Shown here piece by piece: positions 24,868-33,502 of a stretch of DNA of 33,502 nt. How positions within the stretch are numbered: position 1 is the stretch's first letter; each line of letters begins with the position of its first letter. The notes under the pieces were generated by a model, which was not told the origin of the DNA, did not search any database, and saw only the letters and a program-made list of their open reading frames with translations. The DNA comes from Acidobacteriota bacterium (GTDB lineage Bacteria > Acidobacteriota > Blastocatellia > UBA7656): assembly GCA_016201275.1 (NCBI GenBank), contig JACQDB010000120.1, positions 1 through 33,502 on the forward strand. The letters run 5' to 3'. The translations under genes were made by a program, and so were the position numbers.

Positions 24868-25005
24868 CAGCTTGGCATCTTATCACGCGCTCCTCCCCTG
24901 AAACATTTCTGCAAACGGCAGTTCAACCTTTCTCATTGGTCTTACCCGAACAGGGCAAAACCGAGGTTGTTGCTTTGCAGCGCTGAAAATTTAAGGAGGA
25001 AAGAA

Positions 25006-25128
25006 TTGCAACAAGGCCAGCAGCGCGACGTTCTAGGAATTGCTAAACCAAAGTTCAGGAGAGAAATCTTATGCAGCGATTCATCGCCTTTTGTGTGTTT
25101 GCCTTGTTGTGTGTCGGCTCATTCATAG
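25006..25128 (+). CDS. Possible 40-aa leader ORF overlapping the second macroglobulin start
   Basis: A TTG codon at 25006 follows a near-perfect AAGGAGG (24993-24999) with a 6-nt spacer. It opens a 40-codon frame rich in Gln, Arg and, at its end, Cys. The frame ends at 25128, 58 nt inside the macroglobulin gene in another frame. It may be a translated leader that couples to the downstream start, or the strong ribosome-binding site may be a chance match. No homology is recognised. Confidence 0.3.
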   Translation: MQQGQQRDVLGIAKPKFRREILCSDSSPFVCLPCCVSAHS

Positions 25129-28100
25129 CGGTTCACGCCCAGCAAACCGATTATGACAAACTCAAAACCGCCGCCGAAAAATTTTATCAAGACGCTTCGT
25201 TCAGCAAAGCTCACGACCTCTATGTACAAGCCCAAGCGCTCACGCTTGCTGCGCCAGAGACTCGTTGGGTCGCCTTTCGTCTGGCCGACACCGCTTGGCG
25301 CGCACAAGCCGCTACGCAAACCTCCGACTCCACGAAATACGACGAAGCGCGCCAGCAACTCGAAGCCCTGGTGCGTGACGTGCAACGCATAGAAGATAGA
25401 GATGTGGTTTGGGCCGAGGCGCAAGAATCTTTAGGTGATTTTTGGTGGCTGCGCCGCGATGCGAAAAACTGGTATCAGGGTTGGCAATTTTATCAACAGG
25501 CTTTGGACTTTTGGGCTGGTTCGGCAGACCTCGAAACGGCGCGCACACACTATTTGAAAATAGTCTGGAAGCTGGCCAAACCCGATTGGGCGGAACCGTA
25601 TTATTACTACGGTTATTATGGCAACTACGTACCGCTTGAGGTTTTGCAAAACGCTTTGAAGATTGGGCGCAGCGATGATGAAAAAGCCCACGCTCATTAT
25701 TTGATCGCCATGACGTTGCGCGCACAGGGCGGCGATTGGCAACAACGCCAGCGCGTGCCGGAAGAATTTGAAGCCGCAATCGCCATCGGCAAAGCCAACG
25801 CTTGGTACGACGACGCGATTTATTATTATGCCGAATGGATGATGAATTACGGGCGCATCACCCAGGACGATAATAACCAATGGCATCAGCAACCGGATTT
25901 CATCAAGGCTTTGGCATTATTTCGCCGCATCACCGGCGAATTTCAAAAAGGCGAAACCCGTTATTACGATCAGGCCGCGCAGCAAATCGCCAGTATTATC
26001 AAGCCTGCGATCAACCTCGGCGTTGCCAATATCTTTTTGCCGAATTCCGAAATTCAGTTTTATTTGAACTGGCGCAATACCAGGCGCGTTGACCTGGCGC
26101 TTTACAAAGTAGAGTTGACCCGCGATGTGCGTTTCGTCAAAGACGATAGCGCGGGCAGTTGGCTGCAACGCCTCAATACCGGCGACCCAATCAAGACGTG
26201 GGCGAAAGAGACCAACGACAAAGGCGATTATCAACCCGGCGCGGAGATGCTTCGCGTGGAGGAAAAATTAGCCACCGGCGCGTATCTCATCGAAGCAAAA
26301 ATCAACGGCGCAGTTGCACGCGATTTGATTTTAGTCAGTGACGCAACGCTGGTCTTGAAGACTTCGGGCAAACAGGCGCTGGCCTATTTCTGCAACGTCA
26401 ATGACGGCTCGCCCATCGCCAATGCCAATGTGAAATTATACGAGCGCAGCTACAACGGCAGCGCTTACGTTTGGAAAGAGCTTGCCAAACCGACCAACGC
26501 GGACGGCATCGCCGTGTTCGATTTGTCGCAGCGAAACCACGGCTACAACGCGGAAATTTTTGCTGTGGCAAGGAGCGATCAACGACAGGCTTTCGTCAGC
26601 AACTACGTTTACGGTTATCAAAACGATCAGGAAAACTGGCGCGTCTATGCCTTCACGGATCGCCCTGCTTATCGCCCGAACGAAACCGCGCAATTCAAAT
26701 TCATCGCCAGAAAATATAAGGACTCGCAATATACAACGCCTGCCAATCAAGTCGTCGAATACGAAATCGCCGACCCGCAAGGCGCGAAAGTCGGCGAAGG
26801 CAAATCTCGACTCAATCAATTCGGCAGCGCTTGGGGCAATCTGGAATTGACCGACAAAATGCCTCTGGGCGAATACCACATCACCTTTTGGACCGACAAA
26901 GAACACCACGATGAAATCGGGCAGGCAACGCTGTTTCGACTCGAAGAATACAAATTGCCGGAGTTCAAAGTCGAAGTGAAAACGCCGGAAGTTGACGGCA
27001 AGAAAAAGGCTTTCAAGCTGGGCGAAAAAGTCGAAGTCAATATTCAGGCCGATTATTATTTCGGCGGCGCAGTCGCCAATGCCAACGTCGAAGTCATCGT
27101 TTATCAAAATCAATTTTATCAATACTGGAACCCGCGCCGAGATTACGCCTGGTATTACGAAGACCTGGATTCGCGCTATCAAAACTATGGCTATCGCGGT
27201 TCGCAAATCAAACGCGAGACCTTGAAGACCGATGCCACGGGCAAAGCTGTTTTGACTTTTGACACACCGCAAGGCGCTGGGCAGGATTTCCAGTACACCA
27301 TAGAAGCGCGGGTCACCGATGCGTCGCGCCGCGAAATCACTTCGACCAATAATGTGCGCGTGACGCGCCAGCGCTACTATGTTTATCCGCGAGCCGAGCA
27401 TTATCTATATCGTCCGCAGAGCAAAGTCACCGTTAACATCAAGGCGCTGGATGCCAACGATCAGCCGGTGCAAGCCGAAGGGCGCATGAAGTTGACGCGG
27501 GATCATTGGTATGAAATCTGGCTCGACGCCAATGGCCGCGAAGTCAAAGGCGAAGAGTTGAAACGCCTGCGCGCCAATGGGCAAGCCTTCCCGCCGCGTG
27601 CTGCCGATGGGCAGAGAGCTTGGCAGTTGAAATTTCAAGGCTACGAACACGAAGACATCACTTCGCAAATGGTCAAGACCAACAAAGAAGGCGAAGCGGA
27701 ATTTTCATTCACGCCCGAACGCGAAGGCTATTATCGCGCTGCTTGGACGAGTGATGAAAAAGGCGCGTCGCCGATCACTGCCGAAACCGCTGTTTGGGTA
27801 GCGACCACGGCGACCAGTGATTTGGGTTATCGCAACGGCGGCCTTGAAATGATCGTTGACAAAGATACGTTTCGCGCCGGACAAACTGCGCCGGTGATGC
27901 TGGTTGCGCCAACCAATGATCGCTATGTTTTGTTCAGCGTCGAAACCGACGAGTTATTGAGTTATCAATTGATTCGTATGAGCGGCAATGTGAAGTTGAT
28001 TGAATTGCCGTTTGATGAAAAGCACGTCCCGAATATTTTTTTGAACGCAACGATGGTCAACGACCGGCAATTTTTCATGGACAACAAACAGATCATCGTG

Positions 28101-31094
28101 CCGCCGGTGAAAAACTTTCTCAACCTCGAAGTCAAAGCCGACCGCGAAGAGTATCAACCGCGTGATGAAGGAATGTTGACGGTGACGGCAAAAGACAGTG
28201 AGGGCAAACCTGTGTCGGCAGAGGTTGCGGTTGGTTTGGTTGATGAATCGGTTTTCTATATTCAACAGGATTACGCTGGCGATGTGCGGCAATTTTATTA
28301 CGGCACCAAGCGCAATCATCAAGTGCAGACGCAAAGCACTATGAATCAAAAGAGCTATCAACGACTTGTCGAAGGCAAAGACAAGCAATTGATAGATGAT
28401 CGTCTGGTTGGACAGAAGCAAGATCAAAATTTTGAAAAGTTGCAACTGTTAGCCGATTTGCAAAAAGCTCCTGCCGCAACTGCCAGAGGCGAATTCGGAG
28501 CGGCACAGGAAAGTGTTACGAGTACGGGAGCCAGATCAAATATGAGTTTTGATGGCGGGATCAGTAAAGATAAGAAGGAGATGGATCAGTTGGCAAGGCG
28601 CGATGAGGCTTTGCCAATCAATGGTCGCGAGTTCAAACAACTGGCAGAACTGAAACCGGGTCTTGCAGGCAAAAGTAAAGAGCCAGCCGTTGTGGTGCGA
28701 AATGATTTTCGTTCAACCGTCATCTGGCAACCGAATGTCATCACTGATGCGACCGGCAAAGCAAGCGTGAAAATCAAGTTTCCTGATTCGCTGACGACTT
28801 GGAAAGCGACGGCTCGCGCTGCAACGGCAGGCAATCAATTCGGTATCGCTGATGCGAGTGCGCGCACCAAACAACCGTTGATTGTACGTCTGCAAGCGCC
28901 GCGCTTTTTCGTCGTCGGCGATATGGTCACCATCTCTGCGGTTATCAACAACAATACCGATAAAGCCATGACGGTACAGCCTGCGCTCAATGCCGAAGGC
29001 GTTATCGTCACCGGTTTGATTAAAGATGGCAAGCCGGTGAAGGGCGAGCTTGCAAGCGTCAAGGTTGCTGCCAACGGTGAAGCGCGGGTTGATTGGCTTG
29101 CCGCTGTCAAAGACGCCGGCAAGGTGAAATTGAAAGTCACGGGGCGCGGTGACAAGTACGCCGACGCTATGGAAAAATCATTTGTCGCTTATGAACACGG
29201 CATCGAAAAATACATAGCGAAATCGGGCAAAATACGCAGCGATGATGTGACCATCAAACTCAATATTCCCAAAGAGCGCAAAGCCGATTCGACAACCTTG
29301 AGTGTGCAGGTCGCGCCCAGCATGGCCGTCACCATGATTGATGCGCTGCCGTATTTAATCAACTATCCGTATGGTTGCACCGAACAAACTATGAGTCGTT
29401 TCCTGCCTGCCGCGATTACCCGAAAGACGCTGAAAGATTTGGGACTCAAACCCGAAACCGTCATGGGCAAACTCTTCGGCGGCATCGAATCGCAGTTCGC
29501 CGCCAAGACTCACACGCAGGAACGCAAAGACCTCAAAGAACTCGACGACATGATTCAGAAGGGCTTGGAGCGACTCTACGATTTTCAACATACGGATGGC
29601 GGCTGGGGCTGGTGGAAAGATGGCGAAAGCGATCACTTCATGACGGCTTATGTCATCTGGGGACTTGCGCTGGCGCGTGAGGCGGGAATCGTCGTCAAAG
29701 ACGACGCGCTCCATAACGCCGCCGCGTTTTTAAGCAAAGAGCTTGTCGAAGAAGAGAACAATTATGATGAACAGGCGTGGATGCTTCATGCTTTGGCCAG
29801 CTATCACGCGACGATGAAGCGCAGCGAAGTTGAAAAGTTTGAGGCGAAGGCGTTTGATAATTTATGGACAAATCGAGAACGCTTGAACGCTTACACCAGA
29901 GCCTTGCTGGCCTTGAGCGCACACCATTTCGGCTACACCGACAAAGCGAAAACGCTGGTGGAAAATCTTGAGAACGGCGTGAAGCTTGACCGCACGCCTG
30001 ACACTTCTATCATTCAACGCGGCGCAGCGAGCGCCAACGATACGGTCATCGCCACGGCGCATTGGGGCGAAGATGGCATTTACTGGCGCTGGTCGGATGG
30101 CGGCGTTGAAGCTACGGCGTTTGCCTTGCGGGCGATTTTAGCCATTGATCCGCAGAATAAATTGATCGAGCCGGTGACCAACTGGTTGGTCAAAAATCGG
30201 CGCGGCGCGCAGTGGAGCAACACCCGCGACACCGCCATCACGGTGTTGACCTTGAACGATTATTTGCAACAAAGCGGCGAATTGAAACCGGAGCTTGAAT
30301 ATGAATTGAGCGTCAACGGGCAATTGATTGCGGCGAAAAAATTGACCGCTGAAGATGCTTTGAGCGCGCCGAGCGTTTTCAACATTGACCGCAAATTCAT
30401 ACGCGATGGCGCAAACGATATACGCATCGTTCGCAAGCGCGGCAATACGCCGATTTACTTTGCCGCCAACGCGCAGTTCTTCAGTCTGGAAGAACCGGTG
30501 AGCGAAGCGGGCAATGAAATTTTTGTGCGCCGCGATTATTACAAACTGGTCGCCAAACCAACATTGTTGAAAGGCTACGTTTATGAACGCTTGCCGCTGC
30601 GCGACGGCGAAACAGTAGAGAGCGGCGAGCGCGTTGAGGTGCTGCTCTCGATTGAGGCGAAGAACAATTATTCGTACCTGCTGTTTGAAGATTTGAAACC
30701 CGCAGGGCTGGAAGCCGCAGAGCTTCGCAGCGGCGAAAACCTCTACGCCAGGGAGTTGAAATCGGGCGCAGTCAGTCGCAAATTTGGCGCGGCAAATGCG
30801 CGTGCGGCGAAAGATGCGATGAACACGAAACCGGCTACAGGAGCCAATCCTGCGTCAACGGACGAAACAAATTACACAGGTCGTCAAGCGTGGATTTATC
30901 AAGAACTGCGCGATAGAAAAGTGGCGCTCTTCATCAGCCATCTGCCGGAAGGTATATGGGAAGTGCGCTACGAAATGCGCGCCGAAACTCCCGGCGCATT
31001 TCATGCGTTGCCGGTTTTGGGACACGCCATGTACGTGCCGGAGATTCGCTGTAACAGTAACGAAGCGCGCATCAAAGTTGAAGACAAACCCTGA
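25071..31094 (+). CDS. Second secreted alpha-2-macroglobulin with helical N-terminal extension
   Basis: A 2007-aa protein. The signal peptide is residues 1-23 (ends FIAVHAQQ, no lipobox). Residues about 25-330 are a helical, TPR-like extension (AEKFYQDASFSKAHDLYVQAQ). Macroglobulin domains follow, with DRPAYRPNETAQFKF near 531 and LYRPQSKVTVNIKA around 785. Residues about 1085-1210 form a long polar, probably flexible segment in the bait position. It holds LPINGRE from 1181 just before STVIWQPNVITDATG. The thioester is PYGCTEQ (Cys1436, Gln1439), followed by a helical thioester domain (GGWGWWKDGESDHF) and a C-terminal domain resembling the receptor-binding module. AGGAGAG lies upstream of the ATG. 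It would trap proteases entering the periplasm or surroundings by covalent thioester capture. Confidence 0.92.
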   Translation: MQRFIAFCVFALLCVGSFIAVHAQQTDYDKLKTAAEKFYQDASFSKAHDLYVQAQALTLAAPETRWVAFRLADTAWRAQAATQTSDSTKYDEARQQLEALVRDVQRIEDRDVVWAEAQESLGDFWWLRRDAKNWYQGWQFYQQALDFWAGSADLETARTHYLKIVWKLAKPDWAEPYYYYGYYGNYVPLEVLQNALKIGRSDDEKAHAHYLIAMTLRAQGGDWQQRQRVPEEFEAAIAIGKANAWYDDAIYYYAEWMMNYGRITQDDNNQWHQQPDFIKALALFRRITGEFQKGETRYYDQAAQQIASIIKPAINLGVANIFLPNSEIQFYLNWRNTRRVDLALYKVELTRDVRFVKDDSAGSWLQRLNTGDPIKTWAKETNDKGDYQPGAEMLRVEEKLATGAYLIEAKINGAVARDLILVSDATLVLKTSGKQALAYFCNVNDGSPIANANVKLYERSYNGSAYVWKELAKPTNADGIAVFDLSQRNHGYNAEIFAVARSDQRQAFVSNYVYGYQNDQENWRVYAFTDRPAYRPNETAQFKFIARKYKDSQYTTPANQVVEYEIADPQGAKVGEGKSRLNQFGSAWGNLELTDKMPLGEYHITFWTDKEHHDEIGQATLFRLEEYKLPEFKVEVKTPEVDGKKKAFKLGEKVEVNIQADYYFGGAVANANVEVIVYQNQFYQYWNPRRDYAWYYEDLDSRYQNYGYRGSQIKRETLKTDATGKAVLTFDTPQGAGQDFQYTIEARVTDASRREITSTNNVRVTRQRYYVYPRAEHYLYRPQSKVTVNIKALDANDQPVQAEGRMKLTRDHWYEIWLDANGREVKGEELKRLRANGQAFPPRAADGQRAWQLKFQGYEHEDITSQMVKTNKEGEAEFSFTPEREGYYRAAWTSDEKGASPITAETAVWVATTATSDLGYRNGGLEMIVDKDTFRAGQTAPVMLVAPTNDRYVLFSVETDELLSYQLIRMSGNVKLIELPFDEKHVPNIFLNATMVNDRQFFMDNKQIIVPPVKNFLNLEVKADREEYQPRDEGMLTVTAKDSEGKPVSAEVAVGLVDESVFYIQQDYAGDVRQFYYGTKRNHQVQTQSTMNQKSYQRLVEGKDKQLIDDRLVGQKQDQNFEKLQLLADLQKAPAATARGEFGAAQESVTSTGARSNMSFDGGISKDKKEMDQLARRDEALPINGREFKQLAELKPGLAGKSKEPAVVVRNDFRSTVIWQPNVITDATGKASVKIKFPDSLTTWKATARAATAGNQFGIADASARTKQPLIVRLQAPRFFVVGDMVTISAVINNNTDKAMTVQPALNAEGVIVTGLIKDGKPVKGELASVKVAANGEARVDWLAAVKDAGKVKLKVTGRGDKYADAMEKSFVAYEHGIEKYIAKSGKIRSDDVTIKLNIPKERKADSTTLSVQVAPSMAVTMIDALPYLINYPYGCTEQTMSRFLPAAITRKTLKDLGLKPETVMGKLFGGIESQFAAKTHTQERKDLKELDDMIQKGLERLYDFQHTDGGWGWWKDGESDHFMTAYVIWGLALAREAGIVVKDDALHNAAAFLSKELVEEENNYDEQAWMLHALASYHATMKRSEVEKFEAKAFDNLWTNRERLNAYTRALLALSAHHFGYTDKAKTLVENLENGVKLDRTPDTSIIQRGAASANDTVIATAHWGEDGIYWRWSDGGVEATAFALRAILAIDPQNKLIEPVTNWLVKNRRGAQWSNTRDTAITVLTLNDYLQQSGELKPELEYELSVNGQLIAAKKLTAEDALSAPSVFNIDRKFIRDGANDIRIVRKRGNTPIYFAANAQFFSLEEPVSEAGNEIFVRRDYYKLVAKPTLLKGYVYERLPLRDGETVESGERVEVLLSIEAKNNYSYLLFEDLKPAGLEAAELRSGENLYARELKSGAVSRKFGAANARAAKDAMNTKPATGANPASTDETNYTGRQAWIYQELRDRKVALFISHLPEGIWEVRYEMRAETPGAFHALPVLGHAMYVPEIRCNSNEARIKVEDKP

Positions 31095-31274
31095 AAACGC
31101 TATGGTCTTGATGCGCGCTGAAAGTCACAGTATGATTACGCCATTTTTCAGAGGCTTCCGAAGCGAAGGTGGAATGAACTCACAGGCGCTGCACCAGTGG
31201 AGGATGACCAGCAGGCCAGGACGCCGACGTTAGGGGCTGAACAGCACAGGGATTTTCGCTGACTTCACCTGAAA

Positions 31275-31321
31275 GATGAGACGCTATTCAACCAATGAAC
31301 GATGAGACGCTATCCAACCAA
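31275..31321 (+). repeat. Direct duplication at the start of the DoxX-like gene
   Basis: A 21-nt segment beginning GATGAGACGCTAT occurs at 31275-31295 and again, with one mismatch, at 31301-31321; copies start 26 nt apart. The first copy also opens a 9-codon frame (31276-31305) ending inside the doxX-like gene. Confidence 0.85.
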
Positions 31322-31735
31322 GCCTGGGCGGTGTTATTTGCCAGAGGCGTACTCGGCTTGATTTTTTTCATGGCGGGAGGGTACAAGGTTTTTCAATTGG
31401 GAGCGCTCGAACACGCACGCCAATATTTCCTGCCCTTTCAAGATACCTTTTTGCCAGTGTGGTCTTTGTGGGCGGTGGGCGTGACGATTCCTTTCGTCGA
31501 ATTGATTGCCGGGGCGTTGGTCATCCTCGGCTTTCGTGTGCGCGAAGCGTTGATCGCGCTCGGCGTGGTTTTGCTCATCGTCACCTTCGGCCATCTGTTG
31601 AAAGAGCCGCTTTATCCATTTCACGAACACGTCATTCCCAGACTGGCGCTGCTGTTGTTTGTGCTGGTGATGTCGCGTGAGCGGGATCGTTTTTCAGTTG
31701 ATCATTTTCTGCAATCACGAAACAAATCTTCGTGA
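31295..31735 (+). CDS. DoxX-like four-helix membrane protein
   Basis: A 146-aa membrane protein of the DoxX/MauE-like fold with four transmembrane helices: about 12-30 (AVLFARGVLGLIFFMAGG), 56-76, 81-99 and 112-126. The FMAGGYKVFQLG turn after helix 1 and FVELIAGALVILGF in helix 2 are typical of DoxX proteins, which act in respiratory or redox-linked membrane complexes. The exact partner is unknown. The ATG at 31295 lies within a short direct duplication and has no clear Shine-Dalgarno, so the start is uncertain by a few codons. It sits between the second macroglobulin gene and msrA; 31095-31294 holds nothing else that I can identify. Confidence 0.85.
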   Translation: MNDETLSNQAWAVLFARGVLGLIFFMAGGYKVFQLGALEHARQYFLPFQDTFLPVWSLWAVGVTIPFVELIAGALVILGFRVREALIALGVVLLIVTFGHLLKEPLYPFHEHVIPRLALLLFVLVMSRERDRFSVDHFLQSRNKSS

Positions 31736-31783
31736 ATTATCAAGCTCATTTGCCTGGGTGTTGCCGATACGGCGTTTGTTGAA

Positions 31784-31812
31784 TTGTGACCGAGCAAGGG
31801 CAACGATATACT
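31784..31812 (+). promoter_or_regulatory. Sigma70-type promoter of msrA
   Basis: TTGTGA at 31784-31789 and TATACT at 31807-31812 have an ideal 17-bp spacer. They lie about 50 nt upstream of the msrA start codon. This is the best promoter match in the window. Confidence 0.7.
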
Positions 31813-31861
31813 GAAAGCGTCAGCGCTGGCGCGAATCAAATATTCAGGAGTGAGGCAATTC

Positions 31862-32425
31862 ATGTCGGTTCATCAACAGGAATCGGTTCATCAACAGGAA
31901 ATCACTACGCTTGGCGGCGGCTGTTTCTGGTGTCTGGATGCAGTCTTTCGGAGCTTGCGCGGGATTGAAAAAATCGAATCGGGTTATGCCGGTGGTCGCG
32001 TCAAAAATCCTTCGTATCAAGCGGTCTGCACCGGCGCGACCGGTCACGCCGAAGTCGTGCAGCTTACCTTTAACCCGGATGAAGTTTCCTTCAAAGAAAT
32101 ACTCGAAGTCTTCTTCACCATACACGACCCGACGACTTTGAACCGGCAAGGCTATGATGAAGGCACGCAATATCGCTCGGTGATTTTTTATCATTCGCCG
32201 GAGCAGCAAGCGATTGCCGAACAGACGATTGCCGAATTGAATGACGCGAAGATTTGGAGCAGTCCAATTGTTACTGAAGTGACGCCAATCAGCGAGTATT
32301 ACGCGGCGGAAGCCTATCATCAGGATTATTTCACGCAGAATCCCAATCAAGGATATTGCCGCGCTGTGGTGGAGCCGAAGGTGGCAAAGTTTCGCAAATA
32401 CTTTCTAGAAAAATTGAAGAAGTAA
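31862..32425 (+). CDS. msrA: Peptide methionine sulfoxide reductase MsrA
   Basis: A 187-aa enzyme that reduces methionine-S-sulfoxide in proteins. The catalytic Cys21 lies in GGGCFWC. SGYAGG, TGHAEVVQL, FFTIHDPTTLNRQG, DEGTQYRS and AYHQDYF are all family hallmarks. Cys166 in QGYCRAVVEPKV is the likely resolving Cys. No signal peptide, so cytoplasmic. I chose the ATG at 31862 with GAGG 6 nt upstream; a GTG at 31850 would overlap that site. The N-terminus carries a perfect 18-nt tandem duplication encoding SVHQQE twice, outside the conserved fold. No msrB is present nearby. Confidence 0.96.
   Translation: MSVHQQESVHQQEITTLGGGCFWCLDAVFRSLRGIEKIESGYAGGRVKNPSYQAVCTGATGHAEVVQLTFNPDEVSFKEILEVFFTIHDPTTLNRQGYDEGTQYRSVIFYHSPEQQAIAEQTIAELNDAKIWSSPIVTEVTPISEYYAAEAYHQDYFTQNPNQGYCRAVVEPKVAKFRKYFLEKLKK
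31865..31900 (+). repeat. 18-nt tandem duplication at the msrA N-terminus
   Basis: Two identical 18-nt units (31865-31882 and 31883-31900) directly follow the start codon and keep the frame. Each encodes SVHQQE. Confidence 0.95.
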
Positions 32426-32572
32426 ACTGTAGGTCGGACGCGCTCAAAGGGCTTGCGGAGGTTGGTTCACGCCAAGCCGCCAAGTCGCCAAAACCCGCAC
32501 AGCCAGACCTGTCGTTTGAGATTTGCAGGATGACAGACCGCGTTTTGGTGAGCGATGCGGGAGGAAAAAAAT

Positions 32573-33337
32573 ATGGCTGACTACAACAAAATTCTTTACC
32601 GCGTCGAAAATAAAATTGCTCGTGTGACGCTCAATCGTCCCGATAAACGCAATGCCCTGGATGCGGAAATCATCAATGAAATTAAGGTCGCGCTTAAACA
32701 GGCGGCGGATGATGAAACGGTTCGCGTCGTCTTAATCAGTGGCGCAGGCAAGGATTTTTGCTCAGGCGCAGATCTCGCCGCTTTGCAGAAAATCAGCACG
32801 GCGACAGTGATGGAAAACGTCGAGGATGCACGCAACCTCGGCGAATTGTTTATGCAGATGCGCGAGCATCCGCGCCCGATTCTTGCGGCGGTGCGTGGGC
32901 GGGCGCTGGCGGGAGGTTGCGGCATCGCTACGGCTTGCGACATCGTGTTGGCCGCAGCGTCAGCGCAATTCGGTTACCCGGAAGTCAACATAGGCTTTAT
33001 ACCGGCGATGGTGATGGCGATTTTGCGGCGCTCGGTTTCCGAAAAACGCGCCTTTGAACTGATTACCAGAGGCGATATTCTCAAGGCGCAAACCGCCGCC
33101 GACATCGGCTTGATCAATCGCGTCTTTGCCGATGACGAATTTGAAATGAAGGTTGAAGAGTACGTCGGACAGTTGGCGGCGAAATCGGCTTCGGCAGTGA
33201 GTTTGTCGAAAAATCTGTTGTATCACATGGACGCCATGAGTTTTGCAACGGCACTGGAAGCCGGTGTGCAACTCAATGCCATCACCCGCCTGACCGAAGA
33301 TTGCCAGCGCGGCGTCGAGCGGTTTCTGAAAAAATAG
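32573..33337 (+). CDS. Enoyl-CoA hydratase/isomerase family protein
   Basis: A 254-aa crotonase-fold enzyme. VTLNRPDKRNALD opens the domain. SGAGKDFCSGADL and ALAGGCGIA form the oxyanion hole. Glu137 (YPEVNIGFIP) and Glu162 (FELITRG) align with the two catalytic glutamates of enoyl-CoA hydratase. It probably hydrates a 2-enoyl-CoA in fatty acid or branched-chain amino acid breakdown. The sequence around YPEVNIGFIPAMV is reminiscent of methylglutaconyl-CoA hydratases, but the substrate cannot be fixed. The ATG at 32573 has GGGAGG 8 nt upstream. It is 147 nt after msrA and probably separately transcribed. The last 165 nt of the window hold no gene, only a TATAAT at 33419-33424. Confidence 0.92.
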   Translation: MADYNKILYRVENKIARVTLNRPDKRNALDAEIINEIKVALKQAADDETVRVVLISGAGKDFCSGADLAALQKISTATVMENVEDARNLGELFMQMREHPRPILAAVRGRALAGGCGIATACDIVLAAASAQFGYPEVNIGFIPAMVMAILRRSVSEKRAFELITRGDILKAQTAADIGLINRVFADDEFEMKVEEYVGQLAAKSASAVSLSKNLLYHMDAMSFATALEAGVQLNAITRLTEDCQRGVERFLKK

Positions 33338-33502
33338 TTATCGCTCATCTTTGCTGCCGGGTTAAGTACACCGGAACCTAAATTTCTAGGTATTTCATAT
33401 TTTCAGAATTTACCTTTGTATAATGCCTATTTAGTTTAGTTCTGGCTGTTTTGATTGAAAACTGCCAGTTGATTTTAACTGCTTTTTCACTTCGCTCTTT
33501 GA

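Noticed and set aside
26436-27401. Minus-strand 321-codon frame inside the second macroglobulin gene
   Set aside because: It is hydrophobic antisense sequence without a start signal; the plus strand has continuous homologous coding sequence.
33419-33424. TATAAT near the window end as a promoter
   Set aside because: No -35 box at a suitable distance, and no downstream gene is visible in the window, so it is mentioned only in passing.

Overview
The window looks like chromosomal DNA of a Gram-negative bacterium of the Acidobacteriota, most likely the Blastocatellia side. This is an inference from gene content, with no database comparison. Pointers are two lipid A/LPS core genes (waaA, lpxK), a CadC-type winged-helix/TPR regulator, a LysW-like carrier protein, an EF-P with an Asn-tipped loop, and two very large secreted alpha-2-macroglobulins. 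The larger of these carries a piece resembling the N-terminus of Oar-type TonB-dependent receptors, which are abundant in that phylum. I found no tRNA, rRNA, CRISPR array, insertion sequence or phage genes.

Layout. 1-298: cluster of five REP-like palindromic repeats. 397-2936: FHA-GAF-class III cyclase (minus), divergent from a secreted SH3-like protein. 3044-7502: plus-strand run of a LysW-like carrier, a CxxCxxxCC zinc/iron-chelating protein, rsmB, a secreted metallo-beta-lactamase-fold hydrolase and a threonine dehydratase-like PLP enzyme, with a terminator and several candidate promoters between them. 7521-10742: minus-strand genes for a small unknown protein, a Cys-type sulfatase and a small HTH protein, plus a structured non-coding stretch around 8014-8220. 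10976-12949: winged-helix/TPR membrane regulator with three repeated half-site pairs upstream. 13196-16503: efp, waaA and lpxK, closed by a strong terminator. 16733-17386: Gly/Ser-rich exported protein (minus).

17759-31094 is the accessory centre of the window: two plus-strand alpha-2-macroglobulin genes (2054 and 2007 aa), both with signal peptides and intact thioester motifs, separated by a minus-strand Rpn-family PD-(D/E)XK nuclease gene. The nuclease gene contains a perfect AGGAGG ribosome-binding site and an in-frame ATG just after the nuclease domain. It would express a separate 114-aa C-terminal protein, the arrangement of the intragenic Rpn-long/Rpn-short toxin-antitoxin pairs. The first macroglobulin carries three tandem GspG-pseudopilin-like repeats and an Oar-like carboxypeptidase-regulatory domain ending in a plug-like LPLNGR motif. 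The second carries LPINGR at the same place, in the bait-region position.

31295-33337: DoxX-like membrane protein, msrA with a good sigma70-type promoter, and an enoyl-CoA hydratase. A window-wide oddity is the number of short in-frame tandem duplications (18-27 nt units) inside conserved genes (waaA, the first macroglobulin, rpn, msrA), plus a 7-nt repeat in waaA that could shift its frame.
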